From contig JAHJZX010000042.1 in the NCBI GenBank assembly GCA_018826295.1, positions 1 through 64,000 of the forward strand: 64,000 nt of DNA, read 5' to 3'. The DNA is from Gammaproteobacteria bacterium. Its GTDB lineage: Bacteria; Pseudomonadota; Gammaproteobacteria; Enterobacterales; Alteromonadaceae. Under the pieces are notes generated by a model. That model was not told where the DNA came from and did no database searches. It saw only the letters and a program-made list of their open reading frames with translations. How positions within the stretch are numbered: position 1 is the stretch's first letter; each line of letters begins with the position of its first letter. Shown here piece by piece: positions 34,301-43,592 of the stretch. The translations under genes were made by a program, and so were the position numbers.

Positions 34301-35802
34301 ACTTAAAGCAGGTTAACCCGCAGGCGCTTATTTCGGTGAAATTAGTGTCAGAGCCCGGCATCGGCACCATCGCCGCTGGCGTGGCCAAAGCCTATGCCGA
34401 TTTAATCACCGTATCCGGTTATGACGGCGGCACCGGTGCCAGCCCGCTTACCTCGGTGAAATACGCCGGTAGCCCGTGGGAACTGGGTTTAGCAGAAGTA
34501 CATCAGGCGCTGGTCGAAAACGGCCTGCGCGACCGCGTGCGGCTGCAGGTAGATGGCGGCCTAAAAACCGGGTTGGATGTCATTAAAGCGGCTATTTTGG
34601 GCGCCGAAAGCTTTGGTTTTGGTACCGGCCCTATGGTGGCGCTGGGCTGTAAATTCCTGCGTATTTGCCATTTAAATAACTGCGCCACCGGCGTAGCCAC
34701 GCAAGATGCCACCTTACGCCGCGATCACTTCACCGGCCTGCCAGAAATGGTAATGAACTACTTTAAGTTCCTGGCCTTTGAAGTACGCGAGCTGATGGCG
34801 CAATTGGGCGTAACCGAGCTTACCCAGCTGATTGGCCGCACTGATTTACTCAGCATTAAAGACAGCGAAACACAAAAGCAAGCCAGGCTGGACTTAACGC
34901 CGATACTGCAGGCCAGTGGCGTAAAATCGGACAAGGCGCTGTTTTGCGTGCAAAACAATACGCCGTTTGACGAAGGCGCCCTTAACCAGCAACTGCTGAA
35001 AAGCTGCGAGCAAATGGTTATAAACAAAAGCGGCGGCCGGCTTAACCTGAGTATCCGCAATACCGACCGCTCAGTCGGCGCGGCGTTGTCGGGCTTTATC
35101 GCCCGTCAGCACGGTAATCAGGGCATGGCAACCGATCCTATCCGCATCCGCTTTACCGGCACCGCCGGCCAGAGCTTTGGTGTATGGAACGCCGGTGGCC
35201 TGCATATGTCACTGCAGGGCGATGCCAACGATTACGTCGGTAAAGGCATGACCGGCGGCCAGCTGGCGATATTCCCCGCCAAGGGCGCCAGCTTTGCCAA
35301 AAACGGCTTTACCATTGCCGGTAATACCTGTTTATACGGCGCCACCGGCGGCCGGCTGTATGCAGCAGGCCAGGTGGGCGAGCGTTTTGCCGTGCGAAAC
35401 TCCGGTGCCTTAGCCGTGGTAGAAGGCACCGGCGATAACTGCTGTGAATATATGACCGGCGGCGTCGTGGTAGTACTGGGCTGCACCGGGGTGAATTTTG
35501 GTGCCGGTATGACAGGCGGCTTTGCTTATTTACTCGATGAGCAAAACGATTTAGAGCTGCGGTTAAACCCCGAGCTGGTCGAGGCGCTGGAAGTCAGTAC
35601 GCCGATACTACAGGAGCACCTGCGTAGCTTATTGCACCAGCACGTTGAAGAAACCGGTAGTGAAAAAGCACAGAAAATCTTAAACGACTTTAACCGTTAT
35701 TTAAGTCAATTTAAGCTGGTTAAACCAAAAACCAGCGATGTAAACACCTTGTTGGGACACCGCGCACGCTCGTCAGCCGAGCTGCGGGTTCAGGCGATGT
35801 AG
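31342..35802 (+). CDS. gltB: Glutamate synthase (NADPH) large subunit
   Basis: The 1486-residue protein is full length. After a short propeptide the catalytic N-terminal Cys begins the glutaminase domain (CGFGLIAHLEG). The central and FMN synthase domains follow (GRSNSGEGGEDPRRFG, DGGTGASPLTS), with 3Fe-4S cysteines spaced C-x5-C-x4-C (CKFLRICHLNNC), and the C-terminal glycine-rich beta-helix (GTGDNCCEYMTGG). It makes glutamate from glutamine and 2-oxoglutarate with GltD. The ATG at 31342 follows GGAGG; five upstream open codons are part of the leader. gltD starts nine bases after its stop. Confidence 0.98.
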   Translation: MALYQHSQARENCGFGLIAHLEGAASHRIVRTAINGLDRMQHRGGISADGKTGDGCGLLMQKPDSFFRAIAEENGWNLAKKYGVGMIFFSQDPVKAALAKKIIAQEIGRETLTLVAWRTVPVDAGVLGPLALKSMPGIEQVIVNAPHGWGDHDLERRLYMVRRRIEKQLSDDADFYIPSFSSLVTVFKGLMMPADLPRYYLDLADIRMETAICVFHQRFSTNTMPRWQLAQPFRFLAHNGEINTITGNRQWARARQYKFSSPLLSDLQDAAPFVSQSGSDSSSLDNMLELLLAGGMDLFRAMRLLVPPAWQGNRVMDDNLKAFYEFNSMHMEPWDGPAGIVMTNGQHVACNLDRNGLRPARFVITRDKLITLASEVGIWDYTPDEVVEKGRVGPGEMLAVDTTTGKIWRSDEIDNDLMARHTYRDWLNSNVQRLVPYEKYETDLIGKRVFSDDDMLVYHKLFNYSYEEIDQVMTVLAKDGQEAVGSMGDDTPMAVLSRKPRTLYDYFRQQFAQVTNPPIDPLREAHVMSLATSIGREHNVFKETAGYARRIQFESPVMMYSDLKQLKQADEKYYKHQIFSLNFDPAALSLEQAVEHLCADVITAVRDNNVVLVILTDRRIEQGKLPIPAAMAVGAVQHALVNAQLRCDSNIIVETASARDSHHFAVLIGLGATGIYPFMAYETVEQLVEKGVITLTARQAVLNYRKGINKGLYKIMSKMGISTVASYRCSNLFEAVGIDKAVMQLCFADIPSRLGGAGFSDFEQDVQQLANVAWLKRKPLNHGGLLKYVHDGEYHAYNPDVVQTLQKAVRSGKYEDYQQYSSIVNQRPVAHLRDLFKLNSATPVALDQVESEQALYPRFDSAAMSIGALSPEAHEALAIAMNRLGGRSNSGEGGEDPRRFGTEKNSKIKQVASGRFGVTPHYLVNAEVIQIKVAQGAKPGEGGQLPGEKVTAEIARLRYSVPGVTLISPPPHHDIYSIEDLAQLIFDLKQVNPQALISVKLVSEPGIGTIAAGVAKAYADLITVSGYDGGTGASPLTSVKYAGSPWELGLAEVHQALVENGLRDRVRLQVDGGLKTGLDVIKAAILGAESFGFGTGPMVALGCKFLRICHLNNCATGVATQDATLRRDHFTGLPEMVMNYFKFLAFEVRELMAQLGVTELTQLIGRTDLLSIKDSETQKQARLDLTPILQASGVKSDKALFCVQNNTPFDEGALNQQLLKSCEQMVINKSGGRLNLSIRNTDRSVGAALSGFIARQHGNQGMATDPIRIRFTGTAGQSFGVWNAGGLHMSLQGDANDYVGKGMTGGQLAIFPAKGASFAKNGFTIAGNTCLYGATGGRLYAAGQVGERFAVRNSGALAVVEGTGDNCCEYMTGGVVVVLGCTGVNFGAGMTGGFAYLLDEQNDLELRLNPELVEALEVSTPILQEHLRSLLHQHVEETGSEKAQKILNDFNRYLSQFKLVKPKTSDVNTLLGHRARSSAELRVQAM

Positions 35803-37224
<1,422 letters not shown>

Positions 37225-37298
37225 AGCTTGGAAGTATAAACAGCAGGTGTCACGTCCGCTTCTGCTTGATGCTTTTACCATCTGCAGCAGCGGACTGT

Positions 37299-37512
37299 TA
37301 AAGCGAGATTAAACTGCCGGTTTAAGCGAAATGCTCGAACCGGCTTACCCACGCCGACACGCCGTAAACCCATCCCTGGGGGCTCGTATGTAAACTTCAT
37401 CCGTGAAGTTTCCCCTTCGGGCCAGCGCAGCTGTCCAAATTCGTTCCCGACGAATTTGTCAGCCCGTCCGGGGCTTAAACGGTCAGCTTAGGGTAAGCCT
37501 AATCTCGCTTTA
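37299..37512. mobile_element. MITE-like element with terminal inverted repeats
   Basis: This 214-base element is bounded by perfect 13-bp terminal inverted repeats, TAAAGCGAGATTA (37299-37311) and its complement (37500-37512). Subterminal arms pair as well (CTGCCGGTTTAAGC against GCTTAAACGGTCAG). Inside are hairpins AAACTTCA/TGAAGTTT and AAATTCG/CGAATTT. It encodes no protein and fills most of the 327-base gap between gltD and rraA. It looks like a non-autonomous mobile or intergenic repeat; no target-site duplication was established. Confidence 0.6.
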
Positions 37513-37551
37513 TCGTTTCCGGTTGCAGGTTCCAACAACAAGGAGTTCGTT

Positions 37552-38034
37552 ATGCCGCCATTCACCCTCCCCGATCTCTGCGACGCCCATGCGGCTTATA
37601 TTCGCGTAACTGAACCGATCTTCACCAACTACGGTGGCAAAACCGCCTTTGGCGGGCAAATTGTTACGGTAAAATGCTTTGAAGATAACTCCAAGGTAAA
37701 ACAGCTGGTAGCCACACCGGGCCAGGGCAAGGTGTTGGTAGTCGACGGTGGCGGCTCTAAACGCCATGCGCTACTCGGCGATATGCTGGCAGAGCAAGCG
37801 GCGGCCAAAGGTTGGGAAGGTATTATTATCAACGGCTGTATTCGCGACATCGACGAAATACGCCAAACCCCGCTGGGCGTGCAGGCGCTGGGTATTCACC
37901 CGATGAAAACCGACAAGCGCGATTTAGGTGATATCAACCTGACGGTGACCTTCGCCGGAGTAGATTTTATCCCCGGCCAGTATGTTTATGCCGACAACAA
38001 TGGCGTGTTGGTAGCAACTAAAGCCCTGCTGTAA
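37552..38034 (+). CDS. rraA: Regulator of ribonuclease activity A
   Basis: The 160 residues match RraA in length and sequence (LPDLCDAHA at the start, [47 protein letters not shown]). RraA binds RNase E and lowers mRNA decay. The related aldolase/demethylmenaquinone methyltransferase label is less likely given this close match. A clear AAGGAG ribosome site is present. Its end overlaps the convergent small gene by 17 bases. Confidence 0.93.
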   Translation: MPPFTLPDLCDAHAAYIRVTEPIFTNYGGKTAFGGQIVTVKCFEDNSKVKQLVATPGQGKVLVVDGGGSKRHALLGDMLAEQAAAKGWEGIIINGCIRDIDEIRQTPLGVQALGIHPMKTDKRDLGDINLTVTFAGVDFIPGQYVYADNNGVLVATKALL

Positions 38035-38236
38035 CCAGCTGTTTTATCTTCAGCGCTTTTTCAAAATGATCCAGCCGGTGGGCTTGGATCCACCAGGTTG
38101 CCGCTTCCATTAATAGCGCCGGGTCGTCGTTTTTGTTGGCGAAAAAGGCGTAAAACGACACGCCCACAGTCTCGCCTTTGGCGAGGATTTTCTTGTCACA
38201 AACGGCAATAATTTTTTGCCTTAATGCATCGCGCAT
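38018..38236 (-). CDS. Small conserved protein, DUF6500-like
   Basis: This 72-residue soluble protein has the conserved-looking core [20 protein letters not shown] and a helical tail with [11 protein letters not shown]. It resembles the small DUF6500 family from memory; the function is unknown. The overlap with the rraA 3' end is short and tail-to-tail. Confidence 0.65.
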   Translation of the reverse strand: MRDALRQKIIAVCDKKILAKGETVGVSFYAFFANKNDDPALLMEAATWWIQAHRLDHFEKALKIKQLVTAGL

Positions 38237-38282
38237 AGGGCGATAACTCCTGTAATGATTTATTGCGGCAGTCAGTTCAGGC

Positions 38283-38771
38283 TTAGCCGGCCGCGGAAAA
38301 CTGCATAGTCCAGTTAGTTTCCCAGGATGCGCCGTTATCGGCTGAAAATGCCTGCTCCCAGCGTGGCTGCTGCGGATCAGATGCTATCCATGTAAACCTG
38401 ACAAGAATAGGCACACCATTGAGCGTATCTTTGGCGAAGAACAGCCCTACACCATCGTGAAATTCCCCCACAACAGGCACATCCAGAGCATCAGGAAAGC
38501 GGCCGTCCAGCCACCAGATAGACCACTTTTTAGTCTGCTGGTTGTATGATCGCAGCGCAACGGCGCGAAATGCCCCTTCCGGGAAGTGCAGCAGGTTGTC
38601 TTCCAGATTGCCAAAACCACCCAGCGTTCTGCGCGTAGACGACTCGCCATCAAACTCTATCCACTCGTTGCAGCCTTGCAGCCGCGCCTTTAAGCGGCGG
38701 TGTTTTACCGTCCAATCACCTATAACAAAGTCAAAGTCTTTCGGCGCATCAGGTGCTATTGCCAATACCAT
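38283..38771 (-). CDS. Lipocalin-like DUF1579-type protein
   Basis: The 162-residue protein has the pattern FDFVIGDWTVKHRRLK near its start and repeated strand-like segments with WSIWWLDGR and RFTWIA. This fits a small beta-barrel (DUF1579 or related lipocalin-like fold). No signal peptide. The function is unknown. It lies in a leftward run of small genes but is not tightly packed with them. Confidence 0.7.
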   Translation of the reverse strand: MVLAIAPDAPKDFDFVIGDWTVKHRRLKARLQGCNEWIEFDGESSTRRTLGGFGNLEDNLLHFPEGAFRAVALRSYNQQTKKWSIWWLDGRFPDALDVPVVGEFHDGVGLFFAKDTLNGVPILVRFTWIASDPQQPRWEQAFSADNGASWETNWTMQFSAAG

Positions 38772-38897
38772 TATCTTTTCTCTATCAACGCATATATGAT
38801 TCGCCGTAAGCTACACGATATAGCTGTACAAATAAACAGTTATATTACATCTATGCAAAATGGCCGGACAATATTGCGCAGTGTTAACTGCACAGGT

Positions 38898-39272
38898 TCA
38901 GAATGGCTCGCATGCAGTGCCTTGATGAAAAATCATCTGCCATTTTTCACCGTCCAAACGGTAAATTGAACTGCGCACCGAGTAGCTTAGGCTGTCGTTT
39001 TCTGCGCGCTGTATCGTTGCACGGTAAGTCAGCTGCGCCAGGCCATCGGCGAACACCCGGCAGTTAAAATCTTGCTGGGTAATCTCAGGTGGCGTTTCAG
39101 TGGGTAAACGCTCCAGCACATCAGCTTTACCAAAACAGCGGCCGGTTGCGCCGATTTCATAAAAATCATCGGCTATATAGCGGTTAAGTAGTTCGGCTGA
39201 CAAGCGGGTGGCGGGCTGTACCAGCAGTTGTTCCAGCGCTATTAATTGCTGTTTAATGGTGTCGCTATGCAT
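38898..39272 (-). CDS. DUF4440 / NTF2-like protein
   Basis: The 124 residues fit a SnoaL/NTF2-like cone fold of the DUF4440 type: an N-terminal helix (IALEQLLVQPATR), IADDFYEIGATGRCFGKADV and a C-terminal SSIYRLDGEKWQMIFHQGT. Members bind small molecules or act as enzymes; no activity can be assigned. It is a stand-alone gene. Confidence 0.8.
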   Translation of the reverse strand: MHSDTIKQQLIALEQLLVQPATRLSAELLNRYIADDFYEIGATGRCFGKADVLERLPTETPPEITQQDFNCRVFADGLAQLTYRATIQRAENDSLSYSVRSSIYRLDGEKWQMIFHQGTACEPF

Positions 39273-39401
39273 TTTTAACTATCTCTGCTAGGTTATCCAT
39301 ACTCTGGAATATGCCACACAGCAGACATATAAAACAGCTAGTTTGAGTTATCCAACCGCTGTTGCTATGCTCCAGTCAGGTTATTTAATACGGCCAGTTT
39401 T

Positions 39402-39623
39402 ATGATTACCACAGAACAAATTAAACAGCTTTCCACCGCCGAAAAACTGCAGGTGATGGAAACCTTGTGGCAAGAACTCACTACCGAAGGTGCCGATAAA
39501 CTAGCCTCCCCTGCCTGGCATCAGCAAGCCTTACAGCACACAGAAAATGCGGTTAGAGAAGGTGAAGAAGTAACGCACGACTGGGAGCTGTCTAAGCAGA
39601 GTTTGCGCAACAAATTCAGATGA
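39402..39623 (+). CDS. Orphan addiction-module antitoxin (Unstab_antitox type)
   Basis: The 73-residue protein matches the short 'putative addiction module component' family: LSTAEKLQVMETLWQEL near the start and a C-terminal toxin-binding segment. Such proteins usually precede a ParE-like toxin. Here an overlapping ATG at 39622 opens a frame with only ten codons (beginning MKIRIYL) before a stop, so the toxin is missing or reduced to its first codons. Confidence 0.8.
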   Translation: MITTEQIKQLSTAEKLQVMETLWQELTTEGADKLASPAWHQQALQHTENAVREGEEVTHDWELSKQSLRNKFR

Positions 39624-39654
39624 AAATACGGATTTATTTACGTAGTTTTAACCT
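39622..39654 (+). pseudogene. Possible remnant of a ParE-like toxin start
   Basis: The ATG overlaps the antitoxin stop in an ATGA arrangement, as expected for a coupled toxin gene. The frame reads MKIRIYLRSF and then stops. The remainder of a toxin is not visible up to the next gene. This could also be chance. Confidence 0.3.
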
Positions 39655-39705
39655 TTGCCATTTTATTAGCTAAGCCGCCATTTCCCGAAAAAATTTCAAT
39701 CACAT

Positions 39706-40746
39706 TTACAGCTTTATTTTGCTTGAAGCAAGGAAGGATACTCCTACATCTTCGCACAACACCAGTATCATTTTCATCGCAACTAAATCATCTAAATTCG
39801 GCGAATTGCTTAGCAAAGTTGTTGTAATCTGAGAAAGCGATATTGCTGTAGAGTGCGCTGGATCAGCCATTCCGGCATCACTCGGCCCTACTTGTAGCAA
39901 ATCTCCGGACACCTCTGATAAGCCAAGGGACGTCTTTATTGTTTTTGCATTAGCATGAATATTTTGACTAGCCCATTTGTAGTAAGGACGCCAATGATCA
40001 AGAGATACGGCTTCTTCAAGATCAGAAAATTTAGCCATATTTTTACCTAAAGCGTTTTCTGCCCAGCCATATGGATTTTTGAAATTTTTGCCAAACCGAC
40101 TAACAACTAGTTTGTACTGATTCTCTAATTCAATGAACTTGTCTTCACTTAAGGGAGCGGCCTGAAGCCTCCCTGAAAACGCCTTATGCTGCAACGCTCC
40201 TTTGTATCCCTCAATGAACTCATGGTAGTAATATCGCTCTGCAGTGTCATAGCCATTCTTTGACAGAAATAATGCTGTAACGGCTAGCTCATGTAATGCT
40301 CGCCTTCGAGCGTGCGCACCGTCAGCAAAGCCATTCTTCAATAGACATAAGATCTCTCTAGCGACAAGACACGCCTTAGCATGCAAACGAACAAGCACAT
40401 CAAAAACAATGTCTTGACTTGCAACTGCGGCCGGCCGTAGCCTTGCATTAATAGCGTCTCCAGACTCAGTACAAATCTCAATCAGAAGCTCCAAAACATC
40501 AAAGCCACTTTCCCACCGAGAACTGTTTCGTTCTACAAATTCACTATGACATCTGCGACGCTCAGCAAGCCCACCATCTGATGCTATTCGCTTTATCTTT
40601 TCCAACATAGATGATGGAAGTTCATCAATTAGCTTTTCAAGCTTAACTGGCGTTAACTCTAATAGTTTTTCAAGCTCTTCCGCTGATTCAGAGCTATCCA
40701 CAAGTTCTTGAATTAACTCGTCAAAGGCTTTCTGCAAAGTATCCAT
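39706..40746 (-). CDS. DUF5677 domain protein
   Basis: The 346-residue protein is mostly helical. After an acidic N-terminal segment (about 1-75), it has the DUF5677-type core: ARLRPAAVASQDIVFDVLVRLHAKA, an RRALHELAVTALFL helix and YYYHEFIEGYKG. The function is unknown; such genes are common in accessory and defence-like regions. A GGAGG ribosome site lies 12 bases before the ATG. It is the first of several leftward genes separated by repeat-rich spacers. Confidence 0.75.
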   Translation of the reverse strand: MDTLQKAFDELIQELVDSSESAEELEKLLELTPVKLEKLIDELPSSMLEKIKRIASDGGLAERRRCHSEFVERNSSRWESGFDVLELLIEICTESGDAINARLRPAAVASQDIVFDVLVRLHAKACLVAREILCLLKNGFADGAHARRRALHELAVTALFLSKNGYDTAERYYYHEFIEGYKGALQHKAFSGRLQAAPLSEDKFIELENQYKLVVSRFGKNFKNPYGWAENALGKNMAKFSDLEEAVSLDHWRPYYKWASQNIHANAKTIKTSLGLSEVSGDLLQVGPSDAGMADPAHSTAISLSQITTTLLSNSPNLDDLVAMKMILVLCEDVGVSFLASSKIKL

Positions 40747-40811
40747 CTTACGATATTACCTCCAAATTGCTTCGACTAAGCTAAGAAGTTGAATCAATGA
40801 CTCTGACTCTT

Positions 40812-40937
40812 AAAAACCTCAGAAAAACCTCAGAAAAAACCTCAGGGTCAGGTCTTGCCTTTTGCCTGCCAACACCTTATCCAAAAAAAACCTCAGGGTC
40901 AGGTCTTGCCTTTTGCCTGCCAACACCTTATCCAAAA
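40812..40937. repeat. REP-like motif in a 51-base tandem duplication
   Basis: Two units start at 40840 and 40891, each with CCTCAGGGTCAGGTCTTGCC, then TTTTGCCTGCCAACACC and TTATCC. They are preceded by short AAAAACCTCAG repeats at 40812-40845. The core GGGTCAGGTCTTGCC recurs in altered form near 41488, 42646, 43675 and 47063. Confidence 0.8.
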
Positions 40938-41018
40938 TACGACCTAGGGAAAAGAGTCGTTGATACTACTTCACTTACGCGATTCCACTTAACCTCAATG
41001 ACTCAGGCCCTTTAGCTG

Positions 41019-41459
41019 TTATTCATTTACAATTTCAAATTCTATTGTTTTAACGGCTTCACCAGCCACCAACACAACAAAAATGTATGTCCCGGTTTGA
41101 TATGTTTTATCGCTTTCCCACAAAAATGCCTCATAGTCGGGATTGTTTGGTGGTGCTATTTTCCAGTATCCCCCGCGATCGACCAGAGTTTGCTGGTTCG
41201 ACGCTTTATCAAGCCTGGATATGTAAAATGCCAAATCGTATGGGTTTCTGGCGAGATTTTCGATTCTGACGCCGAACTTGCCTTCGGATTGGCCGGTCGA
41301 AATCTGAAATTCATTCGCTTGTTTTTCAATTTGATAGTACCCACCTACCTCGATTATTTTTCCGAAATCGATTTTAAAATCATTCTCAGCTGGCTTCTTA
41401 GGTACGCCAGCACATCCGGACAAAACAGCCAACAATATTGCGATGAGAACCTTCTTCAT
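41019..41459 (-). CDS. Small lipoprotein of unknown function
   Basis: The 146-residue protein has a lipoprotein signal (KKVLIAILLAVLSGCAG, lipid on Cys16). The mature part has a beta-sandwich look (YYQIEKQANEFQIS, GKFGVRIENLARNPYDLAF, then TYQTGTYIFVVLVAG) and could be an Ig-like or carbohydrate-binding-like domain. I do not recognise a family. GGAG lies five bases before the ATG. The gene is isolated between two repeat-rich spacers. Confidence 0.7.
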   Translation of the reverse strand: MKKVLIAILLAVLSGCAGVPKKPAENDFKIDFGKIIEVGGYYQIEKQANEFQISTGQSEGKFGVRIENLARNPYDLAFYISRLDKASNQQTLVDRGGYWKIAPPNNPDYEAFLWESDKTYQTGTYIFVVLVAGEAVKTIEFEIVNE

Positions 41460-41536
41460 ACTTGCTCCGTTATAACAATAGCGTCTGGGTCAGGTTTACC
41501 CTTCGCCACTGGAAACTCTGATATGTATATCAACCA

Positions 41537-41636
41537 ACCACCACTTTTACCTTAAACCTAAACACCGTCAAGTATTTAAATCAGCTGTTCCATTGAATGA
41601 CGCAGCATCCAACGTTAACCCAAATCATCCTGTCAT
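41537..41636. repeat. Spacer repeat, copy A (100 bases)
   Basis: The stretch from ACCACCACTTTTACC to CATCCTGTCAT is nearly identical to 42519-42619, and its first half recurs at 43734-43777. A second shared block, starting AAAACCAACGAACTG, is at 41650-41688 and matches 43854-43892. No gene is present. Confidence 0.85.
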
Positions 41637-41725
41637 TGTGGTTTTGGATAAAACCAACGAACTGATGATTTAATACTGATATTGATAGAAGTGAGGAATA
41701 GCTAAACTGACTAGCCTATGAGCCA

Positions 41726-42436
41726 TCAGCAATATTTGCTTAGTATCAGGTTGGCGGCTTTTAATATTGCAGCGGCACTGCCTTTGGGGTTCGCCTGTAA
41801 AATAAAGTGTGGGCCGTCAATTTCTGCAAAAACTATGCTGGTATAGGCCTGTACAAACTCTTGCTTCTTCATTGCCGGCACCAGCCTATCATGTGTTGCG
41901 GCTAAATATACAACCGGAACGTCTGATTTAAACCCATCATAACCAGACTGTGCAATTACCATTAGCCTTAACTTAAGTGCACTGCCGGTAACGGCATCTA
42001 ATGCAGATTTAAATAATTCAATTTCTTTGGTTCCCGCTTCCTTACCCAAAAATAGAAAACGATGGACGACACCAGAGAACGGCAGCTGTGCTAACTGGCG
42101 TGTCGGTAAAAACGACGCTAAATAAGCCAGGGCTGTTTTCGGGGCAGTCAAAAAAGACGCAACAAATATTATGCCCTTTAAGTGTGGCACGGATTGCTGC
42201 GAAAGATGTGCGGCAATGCCGCCTGAGAATGATTCAGCAACAAGAATAAAATCATCTTTTGGAAGCCGTTCTACTACATAGGCCGCTAAAGTGTTGTAGT
42301 CTTGTGCACCGTTATTTGGCAAAGGCAAAACCAATACTTCTATATTGTGAATGTGCGGCAAAAGCGGCTCGAACAAAAGCCCGGTTCCATCCATTCCCGG
42401 TAATAGCACTAGCTTCAATTTCACTTGCCTTAACAA
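41726..42436 (-). CDS. Alpha/beta hydrolase
   Basis: The protein has about 236 residues with an alpha/beta hydrolase fold: LVLLPGMDGTGLLFEPLL near the start, the nucleophile elbow VAESFSGGIAAHL, an acid in YLAATHDRLVP and the histidine in EIDGPHFILQ. No signal peptide; likely a soluble esterase- or lipase-like enzyme. The start is uncertain: TTG at 42436 is the longest, and GTG or TTG codons slightly downstream are possible. Confidence 0.8.
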   Translation of the reverse strand: MLRQVKLKLVLLPGMDGTGLLFEPLLPHIHNIEVLVLPLPNNGAQDYNTLAAYVVERLPKDDFILVAESFSGGIAAHLSQQSVPHLKGIIFVASFLTAPKTALAYLASFLPTRQLAQLPFSGVVHRFLFLGKEAGTKEIELFKSALDAVTGSALKLRLMVIAQSGYDGFKSDVPVVYLAATHDRLVPAMKKQEFVQAYTSIVFAEIDGPHFILQANPKGSAAAILKAANLILSKYC

Positions 42437-42815
42437 AAATTAACAGGGCGCCAGGTTTCGGGATAAGGTCTTACTTTATATCTCATAACACCCTGCTTTG
42501 CATTTCAATCCTAAAACCACCACCACTTTTACCTTAAACCTAAACACCGTCAAGTATTTATATCAGCTAAACATTTTGAATGACGCAGCATCCAACGTTA
42601 ACCCAAATCATCCTGTCATCAGAAATCTCGGGGGTCAGCAGAAACCTCGGGGGGCCGGTCTTGCTTTTTGCCGCCCAGAACTTGCAACAGCCTCTGGAAA
42701 AAAGTGGTCTGAACTAACAATAACCATGCTTTTGTAAAATTGTGAAAAACATAAGATGAGCCTGGCAGAGTTTTAATTTTTATCGCCCTATTTTATCTCA
42801 AAGCGTTTCTCCATT
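42437..42815. other. Repeat-rich spacer B
   Basis: This 379-base spacer has no gene. It holds spacer repeat copy B (42519-42619) and a diverged REP-like motif at about 42626-42670 (GGGGGTCAGC then CCGGTCTTGCTTTTTGCC). The rest, next to the membrane-protein gene stop, shows nothing I can name. Confidence 0.7.
42519..42619. repeat. Spacer repeat, copy B (101 bases)
   Basis: Nearly identical to 41537-41636, differing mainly in a short stretch around TATATCAGCTAAACATTTT. Same orientation as copy A. Confidence 0.85.
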
Positions 42816-43592
42816 TTAGAACCATGACTTAAACAACTTTTTATCTGCTTCTGTTGATTGTGCACCCGCGATGTTTTCAGTGTTAACTGCATCTAAAGTT
42901 GATAAATACCATTCTGTTTGCTTTAACACCTCTTCGTACTCTTTAAACGCTCTTTGAACTTCAGGATTGTCTAATGATGCTGCCTCGCCGGACGTAATAA
43001 CGCTTTCCAAGGTTTCGAGCCTAAGTGCGAGGTTTTCATTTAACACTTTCTGGTAAACTTTCTGCGCATCAAAAGCTTGGTAATCTGAATGTTCGTTAAA
43101 ACGAGCATTACTCATTTGAATTGCTGAAGCTGACTCATGCAGTGCTTGCTGAATTTCGAGATTGTTTAGTGATGCCGAATTGCTAGATGAAATAACACTT
43201 TTTAAAACTTCAACCCTGTCTGCTAGGTTTTCATTTAAAACCCTTTGGTAAGCCACTTGCCTGGCATATTCTTGGTTAAATGGCTGTGCAATCAAACTTA
43301 GTTCGTTAGGACGATTCACTGGAGCTGACAAAGACACAATACCTTGATTACCGCCAACCGCCATAGAGAATAGAATTAATGAATTAACTATATAATAAAT
43401 AACGCGCTCGATAAGTTTCATCTGCTCTGCCAGAAATACAACTAACCCTATGAGAAAGCTTAATACCAGAGCTGTAACCGATGCTTTTAGCTCAAAATGC
43501 AAATTTAGCGTGTTGGCAACAAGCAATATTGCGGTAGACGCAATACCAGGTGTCATCATAGACTTTGGATTAATAAATTCTGCTGCACCCAC
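42816..43592 (-). CDS. Membrane protein with duplicated helical motif
   Basis: The 258-residue protein has about three N-terminal membrane helices (SMMTPGIASTAILLVAN, ALVLSFLIGLVVFLAEQ and YYIVNSLILFSMAVGG), then a soluble helical tail with two similar units. The first begins YQRVLNENLADRVEVLKSVI and the second YQKVLNENLALRLETLESVI; each ends in a SLN/DN-E-Q-A segment. This is an internal duplication of about 37 residues. No family recognised. The start is GTG at 43592 with AAGGAG six bases upstream. Confidence 0.7.
   Translation of the reverse strand: MGAAEFINPKSMMTPGIASTAILLVANTLNLHFELKASVTALVLSFLIGLVVFLAEQMKLIERVIYYIVNSLILFSMAVGGNQGIVSLSAPVNRPNELSLIAQPFNQEYARQVAYQRVLNENLADRVEVLKSVISSSNSASLNNLEIQQALHESASAIQMSNARFNEHSDYQAFDAQKVYQKVLNENLALRLETLESVITSGEAASLDNPEVQRAFKEYEEVLKQTEWYLSTLDAVNTENIAGAQSTEADKKLFKSWF

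Noticed and set aside
40812-40937. CRISPR array
   Set aside because: There are only two long units of 51 bases with no unique spacers and no cas genes; it is a tandem duplication.
41097-41555. A 152-codon plus-strand frame
   Set aside because: It is antisense to the lipoprotein gene, which has a clear lipobox and ribosome site, and its end is in repeat sequence.
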